DNA from: Paraburkholderia madseniana
GTDB lineage: Bacteria; Pseudomonadota; Gammaproteobacteria; Burkholderiales; Burkholderiaceae
Direction of reading: 5' to 3'
Assembly: GCF_009690905.1 (NCBI RefSeq)
Contig: NZ_VOSW01000011.1
Coordinates: 1 to 64,000 of the forward strand
DNA length: 64,000 nt
The notes below the pieces were generated by a model that was not told where the DNA came from, did not search any database, and saw only the letters and a list, made by a program, of their open reading frames with translations. Both the position numbers and the translations under genes were made by a program. Positions 51,612-59,383 of the stretch are shown here, piece by piece (position 1 is the stretch's first letter; every line of letters starts with the position of its first letter).

Positions 51612-53309
51612 ATGTTGCGCTTTCCCAGTATTCAAAGATGGCGGCCGGCGGGAGTGCGATCGGTTCGGTTGACCACCGGACTGGTGCTGTTCACCTATGT
51701 AGGGGCGCACCTCCTGAATCACTCGCTAGGGAATATCTCGCTCGCGTGGCTGGAGCGTGGTCTGCTTGTACAGAAGTTTATCTGGCAGGGATGGCTTGGA
51801 ACAGGCGTGCTGTACAGCGCGCTCGTGACGCATTTCTTCCTGGGTCTGTGGGCTCTGTATGAGCGGCGCTCGGTGCATTGGAATCGGGGTGAGGCGACGC
51901 AGCTCGTCCTCGGTCTGTGCATTCCGCCGCTGCTAGCCAACCATCTCGCCAATACTCGGGTCGCATTTGCCGCGTTCGGCCTGAACAAGGGTTACGCGCA
52001 GTTGTTGTACTCGTTCTGGATCGCTTCGCCGTTTTTCGGCCGAGCACAGTTGGTGCTGTTGGTGGTCGCCTGGTCGCATGGGTGTTGCGGCGTCTGGTTC
52101 TGGTTGCGGTTGAAGCCATGGTTTGGGGCGTGGCGAAGCGTGTTGCTGAGCGTCGCCGTGCTGCTCCCGGTGCTCGCTCTGCTAGGCTTCCTGCAAGGCG
52201 GACGGGAAGTGATTGCGCTTGCGCAGGATCCCGTCTGGCGCGCCGCGGCGACTCGGTCGACGGTCGTCGGGACGGGATTGCAGAATCTCTGGCTCGCCGA
52301 TCTGCGCAACGACTTTTTGCTCTTCGATGGTGGCGCGCTGCTGTTGGTACTTGGGGCGCGGCTGCTGCGCACGGTCCGGGAGCGCCGGCACGGCCGACTC
52401 TGCATCTTGTACCCAGACGGGCGCAAGGTATTCGCGCCGCTCGGATTTTCGGTGCTGGAAGCGAGCCGGATGGCCGGAGTTCCCCATGCGAGCACGTGCG
52501 GTGGCCGTGCCCGCTGCACATTGTGTAGAGTGCGCGTGCTCAGCGATGTGCCGCTGCCCACGCCAGCCGAGGCGGAGCGGCGCGTCCTGGAGCGACTGGG
52601 CGTTGACTCGCAGACAGTGCGTCTTGCTTGCCAGCTGCGGCCGATCCATGATCTCTCCGTGTGGCCATTGGTGCCGCCGGCCGCATCCACGGCCTTCCTG
52701 CAACCGCGTCAGCGGGACGTCATGCCGCAAGAGCGATTCGCGGCGTTCATGTTCGTGGACATGCGGGGTTCCACACAGCTTGCGGCGGCGCAACTACCGT
52801 TCGACAGCATATTCGTAGTCAGTCGCTTCCTGAGCGCTGTCTGTGCCGCGGTGGTAGAGGCGGGCGGTATGCCAAACCAGTTCATGGGCGACGCTGTGCT
52901 CGCGATCTTCGGCTTACACGGCGAGCCAGCCATTGCTTGTCGCCAGGCGCTTTGTGCGGTGCCGTTGGTGGCAGCCAACATTGATCAACTCAACGCTGCG
53001 CTCGAACAGCAGTTGCAAACGCCCATCCGGTTTGGCATTGGATTGCATTGCGGCCGGGCTGTAATGGGTGAGATTGGCTTTCGCGAGCATGTGACATTCA
53101 CGGCAATTGGTGACCCACTGAACGTGGCCTCAAGACTTGAGGAATTGACAAAAGAAATCGCTTGCGACGCAATCGTGTCTGAACAGGTGTTCCAGCATGC
53201 CGGCGTTTCGGCGGCAGACCTGCCGCAGCTTGAGGCACACCTGAAAGGCCGCCATGACCCGGTTCCCGTCCGCGTGCTGTCCAAGGCGTCCCAGATGCCT
53301 CAGGCCTGA
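51612..53309 (+). CDS. Membrane adenylyl/guanylyl cyclase with [2Fe-2S] ferredoxin domain
   Basis: A 565-residue three-part protein. Residues 20-255 hold six membrane helices, with histidines H33/H37, H74, H111 and H156 in successive helices, as in a di-heme cytochrome b or succinate dehydrogenase anchor. Residues 260-350 form an adrenodoxin-type ferredoxin with C296, C302, C305 and C340. Residues 375-560 are a class III cyclase domain with metal Asp residues D383 (FVDMRGST) and D427 (GDAVLAIF) and the TAIGDPLNVASRLEEL motif. It would make cAMP in answer to membrane redox state, like CyaC-type cyclases of Sinorhizobium; that likeness is inferred. It is followed by the convergent anti-sigma gene. 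Confidence 0.88.
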   Translation: MLRFPSIQRWRPAGVRSVRLTTGLVLFTYVGAHLLNHSLGNISLAWLERGLLVQKFIWQGWLGTGVLYSALVTHFFLGLWALYERRSVHWNRGEATQLVLGLCIPPLLANHLANTRVAFAAFGLNKGYAQLLYSFWIASPFFGRAQLVLLVVAWSHGCCGVWFWLRLKPWFGAWRSVLLSVAVLLPVLALLGFLQGGREVIALAQDPVWRAAATRSTVVGTGLQNLWLADLRNDFLLFDGGALLLVLGARLLRTVRERRHGRLCILYPDGRKVFAPLGFSVLEASRMAGVPHASTCGGRARCTLCRVRVLSDVPLPTPAEAERRVLERLGVDSQTVRLACQLRPIHDLSVWPLVPPAASTAFLQPRQRDVMPQERFAAFMFVDMRGSTQLAAAQLPFDSIFVVSRFLSAVCAAVVEAGGMPNQFMGDAVLAIFGLHGEPAIACRQALCAVPLVAANIDQLNAALEQQLQTPIRFGIGLHCGRAVMGEIGFREHVTFTAIGDPLNVASRLEELTKEIACDAIVSEQVFQHAGVSAADLPQLEAHLKGRHDPVPVRVLSKASQMPQA

Positions 53310-53315
53310 CGCCAC

Positions 53316-54104
53316 CTAGGAAGCGGGATGCGCTCGCAGGTCCGTAATGAAGCCGTTCAGTTCCATGTTCCCGGCATCGGTAATTGCCCAGTAATTCATT
53401 CCTGCGGCACTCCAGTGCGCGAGATGATAGCCCTGCCGCTGATAGATATGAGGCGTGGCGCCCGCGTCGTCGCCCGGCCATACATAAAGATTGATCGGGT
53501 GCAGCTTGTACCGATAGACCATCACGGCCACCGGCCGCCCGTCCAGGTAATCCAGCCGCCCACCGACCAGGGGATATCCCTGCTGCGCCAGATCGACCAC
53601 CGGTGGCGCAAAGTCCAGCTTGCCGTCAAACCACGGTTTCACTGTGTGCCGGTCGGTTGAAATCACATCCGAGAGATGGTTGAACTGCAACGAGCGGATA
53701 TGGTTGTCCACAAGTTCCTGACTCAGGCGCGTCTCGCTCGACGGCACCGAGAGGTACAACCCCGCGCTCCACGTCAGCGCGACCACACTCATCACCATCG
53801 CACCAACTGGTGCCCAGCCCAATGACCCACCGCCGCTGCGCCAACCGAACAGCTCAACCAGCCGTTGCCAAAGCGATGGCCGCCCCGGCAACGCCGCCTT
53901 GATGCGTTTCACCAGTTCCGCGGGCGCCTCGACGCGCAAATCCGCCCGCCTGAGCTGCGCACTCACCTGGCGGTGCTGCGAGTAGACCTGCTGACACTGC
54001 TCGCAGCCTGCCAGATGGCGCTCGCATTCGAGCGCCTCGGACAGGCTCAATTCCTGGTCGAGATAGCCGGGCAGCAATTCGAAGGCCTGTTCGTGATCCA
54101 TCAC
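53316..54104 (-). CDS. Anti-sigma factor with zinc-binding (zf-HC2) domain
   Basis: A 262-residue inner-membrane protein. The N-terminal ZAS domain has CERHLAGCEQC (H30-x3-C34-x2-C37), which binds the ECF sigma factor. One membrane helix lies at about residues 97-120 (VGAMVMSVVALTWSAGLYLSV). The periplasmic part (125-262) would sense a signal. The start overlaps the end of the sigma gene by four bases, so the pair is co-translated. The periplasmic domain is of unknown type (GRPVAVMVYRYKLHPINLYVWPG) and seems to be of the DUF3379-like or ChrR-unrelated group. Confidence 0.9.
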   Translation of the reverse strand: MMDHEQAFELLPGYLDQELSLSEALECERHLAGCEQCQQVYSQHRQVSAQLRRADLRVEAPAELVKRIKAALPGRPSLWQRLVELFGWRSGGGSLGWAPVGAMVMSVVALTWSAGLYLSVPSSETRLSQELVDNHIRSLQFNHLSDVISTDRHTVKPWFDGKLDFAPPVVDLAQQGYPLVGGRLDYLDGRPVAVMVYRYKLHPINLYVWPGDDAGATPHIYQRQGYHLAHWSAAGMNYWAITDAGNMELNGFITDLRAHPAS

Positions 54105-54640
54105 GCCTCCTGATCCGTCGGGGCGAGCAGTGCCGCAAGTTGCTGGCGGCCCCGTCCGAGGCGCGACATCACGGTCCCCATCGGGATGCCCACAATGGTG
54201 GCGATTTCCTTGTACGACAATTCTTCCAGCTCCCGCAGGACGATCACCTCACGGTATTCCAGACGCAGACTCTGCAACGCCTTGTGTACCCGCCTCCGGC
54301 TCTGGCTGCATATGAGCATCGCTTCAGGATTGTCGTCGTGATCAGCGGTACTCGTCTCAAGACTATGCATATCTTCCTCAAACTCCAACGTATCCGGTGC
54401 GTGGCCCCGGTTCTGCTGATACCAGGTGTAGAAGGTATTGCGCACAATGCTTAGCAACCAGGCACGGGCATCGTCGCCGCGGAATCCGCCAAAAAAACGG
54501 AACGCGCGCAGATACGCTTCCTGCACCACGTCCTGGGCATCCTGGTCGTTATGCGTCAGCCATCGCGCTACATTGAAGGCGGAATTCATATGAGGTAACA
54601 CGAGCTTCTCAAAGCGCTGCGCGCTGACTGGATCGGCCAT
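54101..54640 (-). CDS. ECF-type RNA polymerase sigma factor
   Basis: A 179-residue group IV sigma factor. Region 2 runs from about residue 17 to 85 (NSAFNVARWLTHNDQDAQDVVQEAYLRAFRFF, which binds -10), region 4 from about 125 to 175 (LRLEYREVIVLRELEELSYKEIATIVGIPMGTVMSRLGRGR, which binds -35). ATG 54640 chosen for AGGA upstream and because the promoter element at 54682-54711 would otherwise lie inside the gene. That element has the same GGAATA-N17-GT core as twelve other promoters here, so the factor is probably autoregulated and directs this regulon. Confidence 0.92.
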   Translation of the reverse strand: MADPVSAQRFEKLVLPHMNSAFNVARWLTHNDQDAQDVVQEAYLRAFRFFGGFRGDDARAWLLSIVRNTFYTWYQQNRGHAPDTLEFEEDMHSLETSTADHDDNPEAMLICSQSRRRVHKALQSLRLEYREVIVLRELEELSYKEIATIVGIPMGTVMSRLGRGRQQLAALLAPTDQEA

Positions 54641-54681
54641 GTGAAATTCCTGCAGTAACCGCAATCCGTGACCGACAGTAA

Positions 54682-54711
54682 TCAAACCGCCAGCACGTCG
54701 TTTTTATTCCC
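54682..54711 (-). promoter_or_regulatory. ECF-type promoter of the sigma/anti-sigma operon (GGAATA-N17-GTTTGA)
   Basis: GGGAATA (54711-54705), 17 bases, GTTTGA (54687-54682). It lies 41 bp before the sigma start and is back to back with the next promoter. Confidence 0.7.
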
Positions 54712-54835
54712 CGCCGGTCAAAATCGCTCAGTAGTACTCTGGCGTAGGTCGACATCACCCCGACCAGCCATCCGATATATGTCGCCGATCGCAAGCTGAC
54801 GCGGACAGTCAGGCCAATGCTTTTATCGAAGATAT

Positions 54836-54865
54836 TGGAATATCTGATGACGAAGCGGCGTCTAC
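54836..54865 (+). promoter_or_regulatory. ECF-type promoter (GGAATA-N17-GTCTAC)
   Basis: GGAATA at 54837-54842, 17 bases, GTCTAC at 54860-54865, followed by TCATTGC as at 58739. It drives the DUF4148 gene at 54902. Confidence 0.75.
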
Positions 54866-54901
54866 TCATTGCATACCGCACGCTATTATCAGGAGTCTGA
54901 A

Positions 54902-55147
54902 ATGAAGAAGCTCGCCATTGCCGCCATGTCGCTGTCCGTTCTCATGTCATCGGGCGCATTTGCCCAGAGCAAGACACGCGCCGAGGTCTATCAGGAACTG
55001 ATCGAAGCGCAGCAGAACGGCCTGAACTATGTCACCGATACCTCGTACCCGGATGTCAATCCGATCTTCGCGGCGCAGGTCGCGCGCATGAAACAGGAGC
55101 ATCTTGCGCAACAGCGCGCAGCCATGAAGAACAGCACTACCAATTGA
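54902..55147 (+). CDS. DUF4148-like secreted small protein
   Basis: An 81-residue protein with a signal peptide (MKKLAIAAMSLSVLMSSGAFA) and a short mature part with the DUF4148 pattern TRAEVYQELIEAQQNGLNYV, then PDVNPIFAAQVARMKQEHL. AGGAGTCTGAA precedes the ATG. It is the first gene behind the promoter divergent from the sigma gene, so it is probably a main target. The function is unknown. Confidence 0.85.
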   Translation: MKKLAIAAMSLSVLMSSGAFAQSKTRAEVYQELIEAQQNGLNYVTDTSYPDVNPIFAAQVARMKQEHLAQQRAAMKNSTTN

Positions 55148-55286
55148 ACATGCGTTTCGTCCCGCCTGATCTTCCCTGGCGGATGACGGCACGCCTGCGT
55201 CCCGTCCTCTCACCACCGCTCGCATTATGTGCAGCCCAGGCTGATCTTCGCGGGAATCAGCATCCCAGGAAGCAAGGAGCAGCATC

Positions 55287-55607
55287 ATGAAATCGGATTC
55301 AATGAATCAGTTTGTTGACCAGCCACTACGTGCGCTGGTTGTCGCGGGCGCGGTGCTGATGGCTACTTCAGCCAGCGTGTATGCACAATCTTCGTCTGCC
55401 CCTGCCGCACATCAGCTCACTCGCGCGGAAGTGCGACATGAACTCGAAGAGCTGGAGGCGGCCGGGTATAACCCGGCCCAGGGCGACGACGTTGACTACC
55501 CCGCCGACATTCAGGCCGCGGAAGCAAAGGTTGCCGCCAAACATCAAGCGGAAAGAAGTGCAGTGATGGGCCTGGGGCAGACCGGGCAGACGAAGCCGAC
55601 ACCTTAA
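55287..55607 (+). CDS. DUF4148 secreted small protein
   Basis: A 106-residue exported protein: signal peptide to about residue 34 (ALVVAGAVLMATSASVYA), then LTRAEVRHELEELEAAGYNPAQGDDVDYPADIQAAEAKVAAKH. It is very close to the copies at 58136 and 62596. It has no shared ECF promoter of its own and lies 139 bp after the previous gene, so it is probably co-transcribed with it. AAGGAGCAGCATC precedes the ATG. Confidence 0.9.
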   Translation: MKSDSMNQFVDQPLRALVVAGAVLMATSASVYAQSSSAPAAHQLTRAEVRHELEELEAAGYNPAQGDDVDYPADIQAAEAKVAAKHQAERSAVMGLGQTGQTKPTP

Positions 55608-55750
55608 GTCGGCGCAACGTCACAGTTCGGAACGTGATAATCCGTGCCGCGCACCCGCATTGATAGTGCGCAGCACGGAGCTCCCCCCTCTCGCCTTCTT
55701 CCGGACAATTACTCAACCTTTGGCGGCATGAGCTCAGGGAGAGAGTGCAC

Positions 55751-56098
55751 CTAATTGACGGTAATCGTCGCTTTCATATACGGGTGAATGCCGCAGAATA
55801 CCTTGTAGACACCGGGTTTATCGAACTTGAACTGGAAGGTGTCGTTCTGATCGAGCGGGCCGGAGTGGAACAGGCCGGCATCGTTGACAACCGCATGCGG
55901 TTCGCCATCGAGATTTTTCCAGGTCACGGTCGAACCAGCTTTGACCGTGAGCGACATCGGCGAGAACATGAAGTTCTTTATCATGACCGCATTGGCCTCC
56001 TGCGCCTGCGCGACGGCGAAATCGGAAGCGATTCCCCACATCAGCATCCCGATGCCGAGGGAGACGACGAAGGCGAGACGAAAGAAAGTGGTTCGCAT
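55751..56098 (-). CDS. Periplasmic cupredoxin protein
   Basis: A 115-residue exported protein, start at 56098 (MRTTFFRLAFVVSLGIGML). The copper-site residues are the His of GEPHAVV, Cys and His of VFCGIHP and Met of YMKAT. It is a paralogue of the protein at 24940. It follows the metallophosphatase gene by 34 bp in one operon. A role in copper or electron transfer, perhaps redox defence, is inferred. Confidence 0.9.
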   Translation of the reverse strand: MRTTFFRLAFVVSLGIGMLMWGIASDFAVAQAQEANAVMIKNFMFSPMSLTVKAGSTVTWKNLDGEPHAVVNDAGLFHSGPLDQNDTFQFKFDKPGVYKVFCGIHPYMKATITVN

Positions 56099-56132
56099 GA
56101 TTAGGATCCTTGTGGGTGAGTGGTGTCCGAAA

Positions 56133-57077
56133 TCAGACGAGTGTCGTGTCGGCAAGTGTCGCCTTCAGCGGGTGGCGCGCGATCTTGATGCTGGTCACGC
56201 CAAGCATCCTCGGAAGCTGATCGCTCGCCACCGTCAGCGGCATGGGGCCGGGGCCATTGCCGGCCGTCGGTTGGGGATACGCCGTCGAGCGCGCTGTATG
56301 GAAGGTGATATTGCCCTCCACCTTCGACACGATCTGATGGATATGCCCGTTCAGGACGGTGACCGAACCAAAGCGCTTCAGATAGCTCATCGCCTGGCCA
56401 GAATCGCCGGTTCCCCACCCCCACGGTTCGTAAATCGTCCACATCGGCATGTGCGCAAAGACGACGATCGGTGTGCTGGACGAGCGCCCCTTCAAATCGT
56501 TTTCCAGCCAGGCGAGCTGGTCGTCGCCCAGGCCTCCCAGACCATTCAGCTTGAAATGCATGACGTTGACGAGCCCGATGAAGTGCACGCCATTGTGGTC
56601 GAAGCTGTAATAGCCTTTATTGTCCGAGGCTTGACCGAAACGGTTGAAGTATTCCGTCCCTGGCCCGTCTGTCACATCATGTTCGCCGGGCACGGTATGC
56701 AGCTCGGTGATATTCAGGCCCGACAACAATTGGGCCGCGAGGTCGAACTCTGCCGGTTTGGAAAGATGGGTAATGTCGCCTGTGTGAATCGTCAGCGCCG
56801 GCTTGACCGGCATGGCGTTGACAAAATCAATCGTCTGCTTGAGCGTACCGGCGACATCCGGATTGGCTTCCTTGTTGAAGCCTATATGAGTATCACTGAT
56901 CTGAAGGAACAGGGGAACACCCGAGGCAACTGACGAATCCTTCGCCGTGGCGGCAAGGGCTAATTCCACCGGCGTGAGAACACCGCCGGCCAGGACAAAC
57001 ACGGTGCCTACGCCACCGAAGGCAAGACATTTCAACGCGCCGCGGCGCGACGGATCGGATGGAATATCTGACGACAT
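56133..57077 (-). CDS. Secreted calcineurin-like metallophosphatase, Tat-type leader
   Basis: A 314-residue exported protein. Leader SRRGALKCLAFGGVGTVFVLAGG carries a twin arginine, so Tat export is likely. All five metallophosphatase motifs are present: ISDTHIGF, HTGDITHL, VPGEHDV (Glu in place of the usual Asn), FAHMPMW and NGHIHQ. The substrate is unknown (phosphodiester or nucleotide). It heads a two-gene operon with the cupredoxin and has an ECF-type promoter 73 bp upstream. The copy at 24206 has lost the last two metal motifs. Confidence 0.9.
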   Translation of the reverse strand: MSSDIPSDPSRRGALKCLAFGGVGTVFVLAGGVLTPVELALAATAKDSSVASGVPLFLQISDTHIGFNKEANPDVAGTLKQTIDFVNAMPVKPALTIHTGDITHLSKPAEFDLAAQLLSGLNITELHTVPGEHDVTDGPGTEYFNRFGQASDNKGYYSFDHNGVHFIGLVNVMHFKLNGLGGLGDDQLAWLENDLKGRSSSTPIVVFAHMPMWTIYEPWGWGTGDSGQAMSYLKRFGSVTVLNGHIHQIVSKVEGNITFHTARSTAYPQPTAGNGPGPMPLTVASDQLPRMLGVTSIKIARHPLKATLADTTLV

Positions 57078-57150
57078 AGTGCCCTCTCGACTAAGGTTCA
57101 GGAGGTAGCCCGCCAGATTATCCGACGGGCCTCCGGACTGGATTCAATAC

Positions 57151-57180
57151 ATAGACTGCCGGGTCCTCCGTTTTATTCCC
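57151..57180 (-). promoter_or_regulatory. ECF-type promoter (GGAATA-N17-GTCTAT)
   Basis: GGGAATA (57180-57174), 17 bases, GTCTAT (57156-57151). It serves the metallophosphatase-cupredoxin operon. Back to back with the promoter at 57390. Confidence 0.75.
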
Positions 57181-57389
57181 GCCCGCTGCACATTTCGAAT
57201 GTGGTCGTGGGGCCGGCGCAACCAGTTCGCGTCCTGGTGGCTGCGGTGGCCGCGCGCCAGGATCGCATTGCCACGCACGTAACCGCGACGCGATCAGAAT
57301 CGGTGACCAATACCGATCCGCCGCCTGATGCTGACGAGCCGACTGCGGACTGATTTTTCTGTCGGCCAAATTCGTTTTATTGAAGGTGC

Positions 57390-57419
57390 GGGAATATCCA
57401 GCGACGAAACAGCGTCTAC
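57390..57419 (+). promoter_or_regulatory. ECF-type promoter (GGAATA-N17-GTCTAC)
   Basis: GGGAATA at 57390-57396, 17 bases including GCGACGAAACAGC, GTCTAC at 57414-57419. It lies 119 bp before the lipoprotein-like gene at 57539. The rest of the 57078-57538 gap has no gene. Confidence 0.78.
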
Positions 57420-57538
57420 CTAGCTAACCAATTGCGCACGTCGATTGGACATGCTCATGGCCATGCGAGGCCGCGCCTGAAAGTGCAAAAACCCGCAGGC
57501 CCGCCCCCCGCTCCAATTGAAGACCAGGAGATGCGAAA

Positions 57539-57802
57539 ATGAACCAGTTTGATCTTCGCGAAAGCCCGATCCCCGGCGCGTACAGCGCTGGCGCAGCCCG
57601 CGACCACAAGGCGGCGAACGGCATTCCAGGTTTGCGCAGCCGGCCCGTAGGCAGGAAAGCTTCGTCGCGCATCCGCCGCGCAGTCTGGCTCCCTGCCGCC
57701 TTCGCGGGACTGATGACTGCGGGATGCACGTCCCTGCCCCAGGCCGGCAGCAATGAATGCGTAGGTCCAGTCAGCTACTGCCAGCCGTTCTTCGGCTCCT
57801 GA
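57539..57802 (+). CDS. Small lipoprotein-like protein
   Basis: An 87-residue protein after AGGAGATGCGAAA. A basic stretch (RKASSRIRRA) precedes a hydrophobic segment ending in a lipobox, LMTAGC, at about residue 63; a Cys-rich tail of 24 residues follows. The lipobox is thus about 60 residues from the start, far longer than usual, and I see no in-frame start closer. Either the leader is extended, or translation starts at a non-standard codon. Function unknown. Confidence 0.65.
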   Translation: MNQFDLRESPIPGAYSAGAARDHKAANGIPGLRSRPVGRKASSRIRRAVWLPAAFAGLMTAGCTSLPQAGSNECVGPVSYCQPFFGS

Positions 57803-58135
57803 ATGGCAACTCTCCCCATGTCTGGTATCAAGGGCGACAAATGTGCATAGCAGATGGCTGGTGATTGCAGACAGAGGCGCATCGCAAAAAGGGTGCGCCT
57901 CCGATGCCGATCACTATCGTTGTCTACTTGCCAGATGCCTTGCGTCGTGGCGTTTTCTACCAGCAGCACGCTAGGCCCGGTTGTCACTTGCTGAGCAACG
58001 CGAGACCTGCACCTTTTTGCCTGCGCTCCTCGTCAAGCCGAAAGCGTTGTTCGTAACTATCGATGGGCGAACCTCAAACCGACCCTGCCCGGCCTCGAGA
58101 AACCGTGTGCGACCTGTACGCGCAATCCGTCGCAT
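57803..58135. other. Intergenic region, no gene seen
   Basis: Between convergent genes. No domain or ribosome-site-supported frame was found. Confidence 0.45.
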
Positions 58136-58453
58136 TCATGGTGTGTGCTTCGTCTGCGCCATCTGGCTTCCCCCCGTCAGCGCATCCTGTTGCGCTTGAT
58201 GTTTGGCCTCCAACCTTTGTTCCGCCGCCTGAATGTCCTCTGGGTAGTAGAGATCATTGGGAACAGGGCGATATCCGACCGAAGCCAACTCCTTGAGTTC
58301 TTGCCGCACTTCGGCACGGGTGACCTGATGCGTGCCGGGCTCCGCCGACGTTTGCGCGTACACACAGGCTGACGTTGCCATCAGCACCGCACTCACGATG
58401 AGCGAACTACGCGCGGATTGACCAACAAGCCGATTAAGCGAATTCGATTTCAT
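58136..58453 (-). CDS. DUF4148 secreted small protein
   Basis: A 105-residue exported protein, start at 58453 after AAGGAGTAGC. Signal peptide to about residue 34 (SSLIVSAVLMATSACVYA), then VTRAEVRQELKELASVGYRPVPNDLYYPEDIQAAEQRLEAKHQ. Close to the copies at 55287 and 62596; an ECF-type promoter lies 74 bp upstream. Confidence 0.9.
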   Translation of the reverse strand: MKSNSLNRLVGQSARSSLIVSAVLMATSACVYAQTSAEPGTHQVTRAEVRQELKELASVGYRPVPNDLYYPEDIQAAEQRLEAKHQAQQDALTGGSQMAQTKHTP

Positions 58454-58526
58454 GATGCTACTCCTTGGTTTTCGAGCGCGTGATGGCCGCGATCCTCTCG
58501 ACTCCAGCGCACGGCGCTCTGCATGG

Positions 58527-58556
58527 GTAAACCACGGAACCGTCATCCTTATTCCC
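58527..58556 (-). promoter_or_regulatory. ECF-type promoter (GGAATA-N17-GTTTAC)
   Basis: GGGAATA (58556-58550), 17 bases, GTTTAC (58532-58527), facing the DUF4148 gene at 58136-58453. Divergent from the next one. Confidence 0.75.
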
Positions 58557-58714
58557 TACTCTCTGGACCCGCCCTGCGCGGTATCGCTCCATCCGGCCTG
58601 AAGACATGGCCGGATGACCCGTCAACGGGACCACGGCTCGTCTACTCACACAGCAGTCGATCTCTTTTCTTAGGTATTTCGATCGTGAAAATTTCCATTT
58701 TTTTCACAGGCTGC

Positions 58715-58744
58715 GGGAATATCCGGCGACGAAACAGCGTCTAC
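58715..58744 (+). promoter_or_regulatory. ECF-type promoter (GGAATA-N17-GTCTAC)
   Basis: GGGAATA at 58715-58721, 17 bases with GCGACGAAACAGC as at 57390, GTCTAC at 58739-58744, then TCATTGC. It lies 49 bp before the gene at 58794. Confidence 0.8.
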
Positions 58745-58793
58745 TCATTGCGTATCGCAAAACGGTATGAGGTCTGCAATGAAGGAATTTGAC

Positions 58794-59138
58794 ATGAAAA
58801 GCGTATTCAAGAGAGCGGGCGTGCCGCGAGCACTGATGGCATTGAGAGGACTCCTGCTAGCGGTATCGTGTATCGCCGCGGGCAGCGTCGCAGCGCAAGG
58901 TCTCAGCCCGTATGACGATATCAACTCGCCTGAAAACAGCACCCGGTTGATGCCGCAGGCTGCACGCGGGAGCGAGTATCCCACCCACGGTGATCGGCAG
59001 GCGGGAGAGCTGAATCTGAATCCGACGGATCCGCGGGCGCAACTCGCCAATGGTTTGCCGAACAATGCGCAGTCTGGTGGATACGGATCGCCACTAGCCG
59101 GCGTGAGGACCAATGTCGTGCCGCCGCCGAAGAACTGA
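58794..59138 (+). CDS. Secreted small protein of unknown function
   Basis: A 114-residue exported protein; start at 58794 supported by AAGGA seven bases upstream. Signal peptide to about residue 35 (ALRGLLLAVSCIAAGSVAAQG). The mature part is hydrophilic (NSPENSTRLMPQAARGSEYP, GELNLNPTDPRAQLANGLP) and ends PPPKN. It has no DUF4148 pattern, yet has the same type of promoter. I do not know the family. Confidence 0.7.
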   Translation: MKSVFKRAGVPRALMALRGLLLAVSCIAAGSVAAQGLSPYDDINSPENSTRLMPQAARGSEYPTHGDRQAGELNLNPTDPRAQLANGLPNNAQSGGYGSPLAGVRTNVVPPPKN

Positions 59139-59383
59139 GGGTCAAGACGAGCCGGGTTGGTGCATGATGTACTGCAGATAGCTGACTGCATTGAATCGGA
59201 AGTCTGATCGCCATCGAATCCAGGCATCTCACGTGGCTGATTCGAATGCGCGCTGGCGGGCCATCAACGGCACCCTGACTGGATCCAGTGTTGGTCGCGC
59301 CGCCTGATCATAGGCGTGCGAGAACGGCAGGGACGGGTAGCTAGTCGGGGGCGTGGCTGGACCCGGCATTGAGGAGGTTTCCG

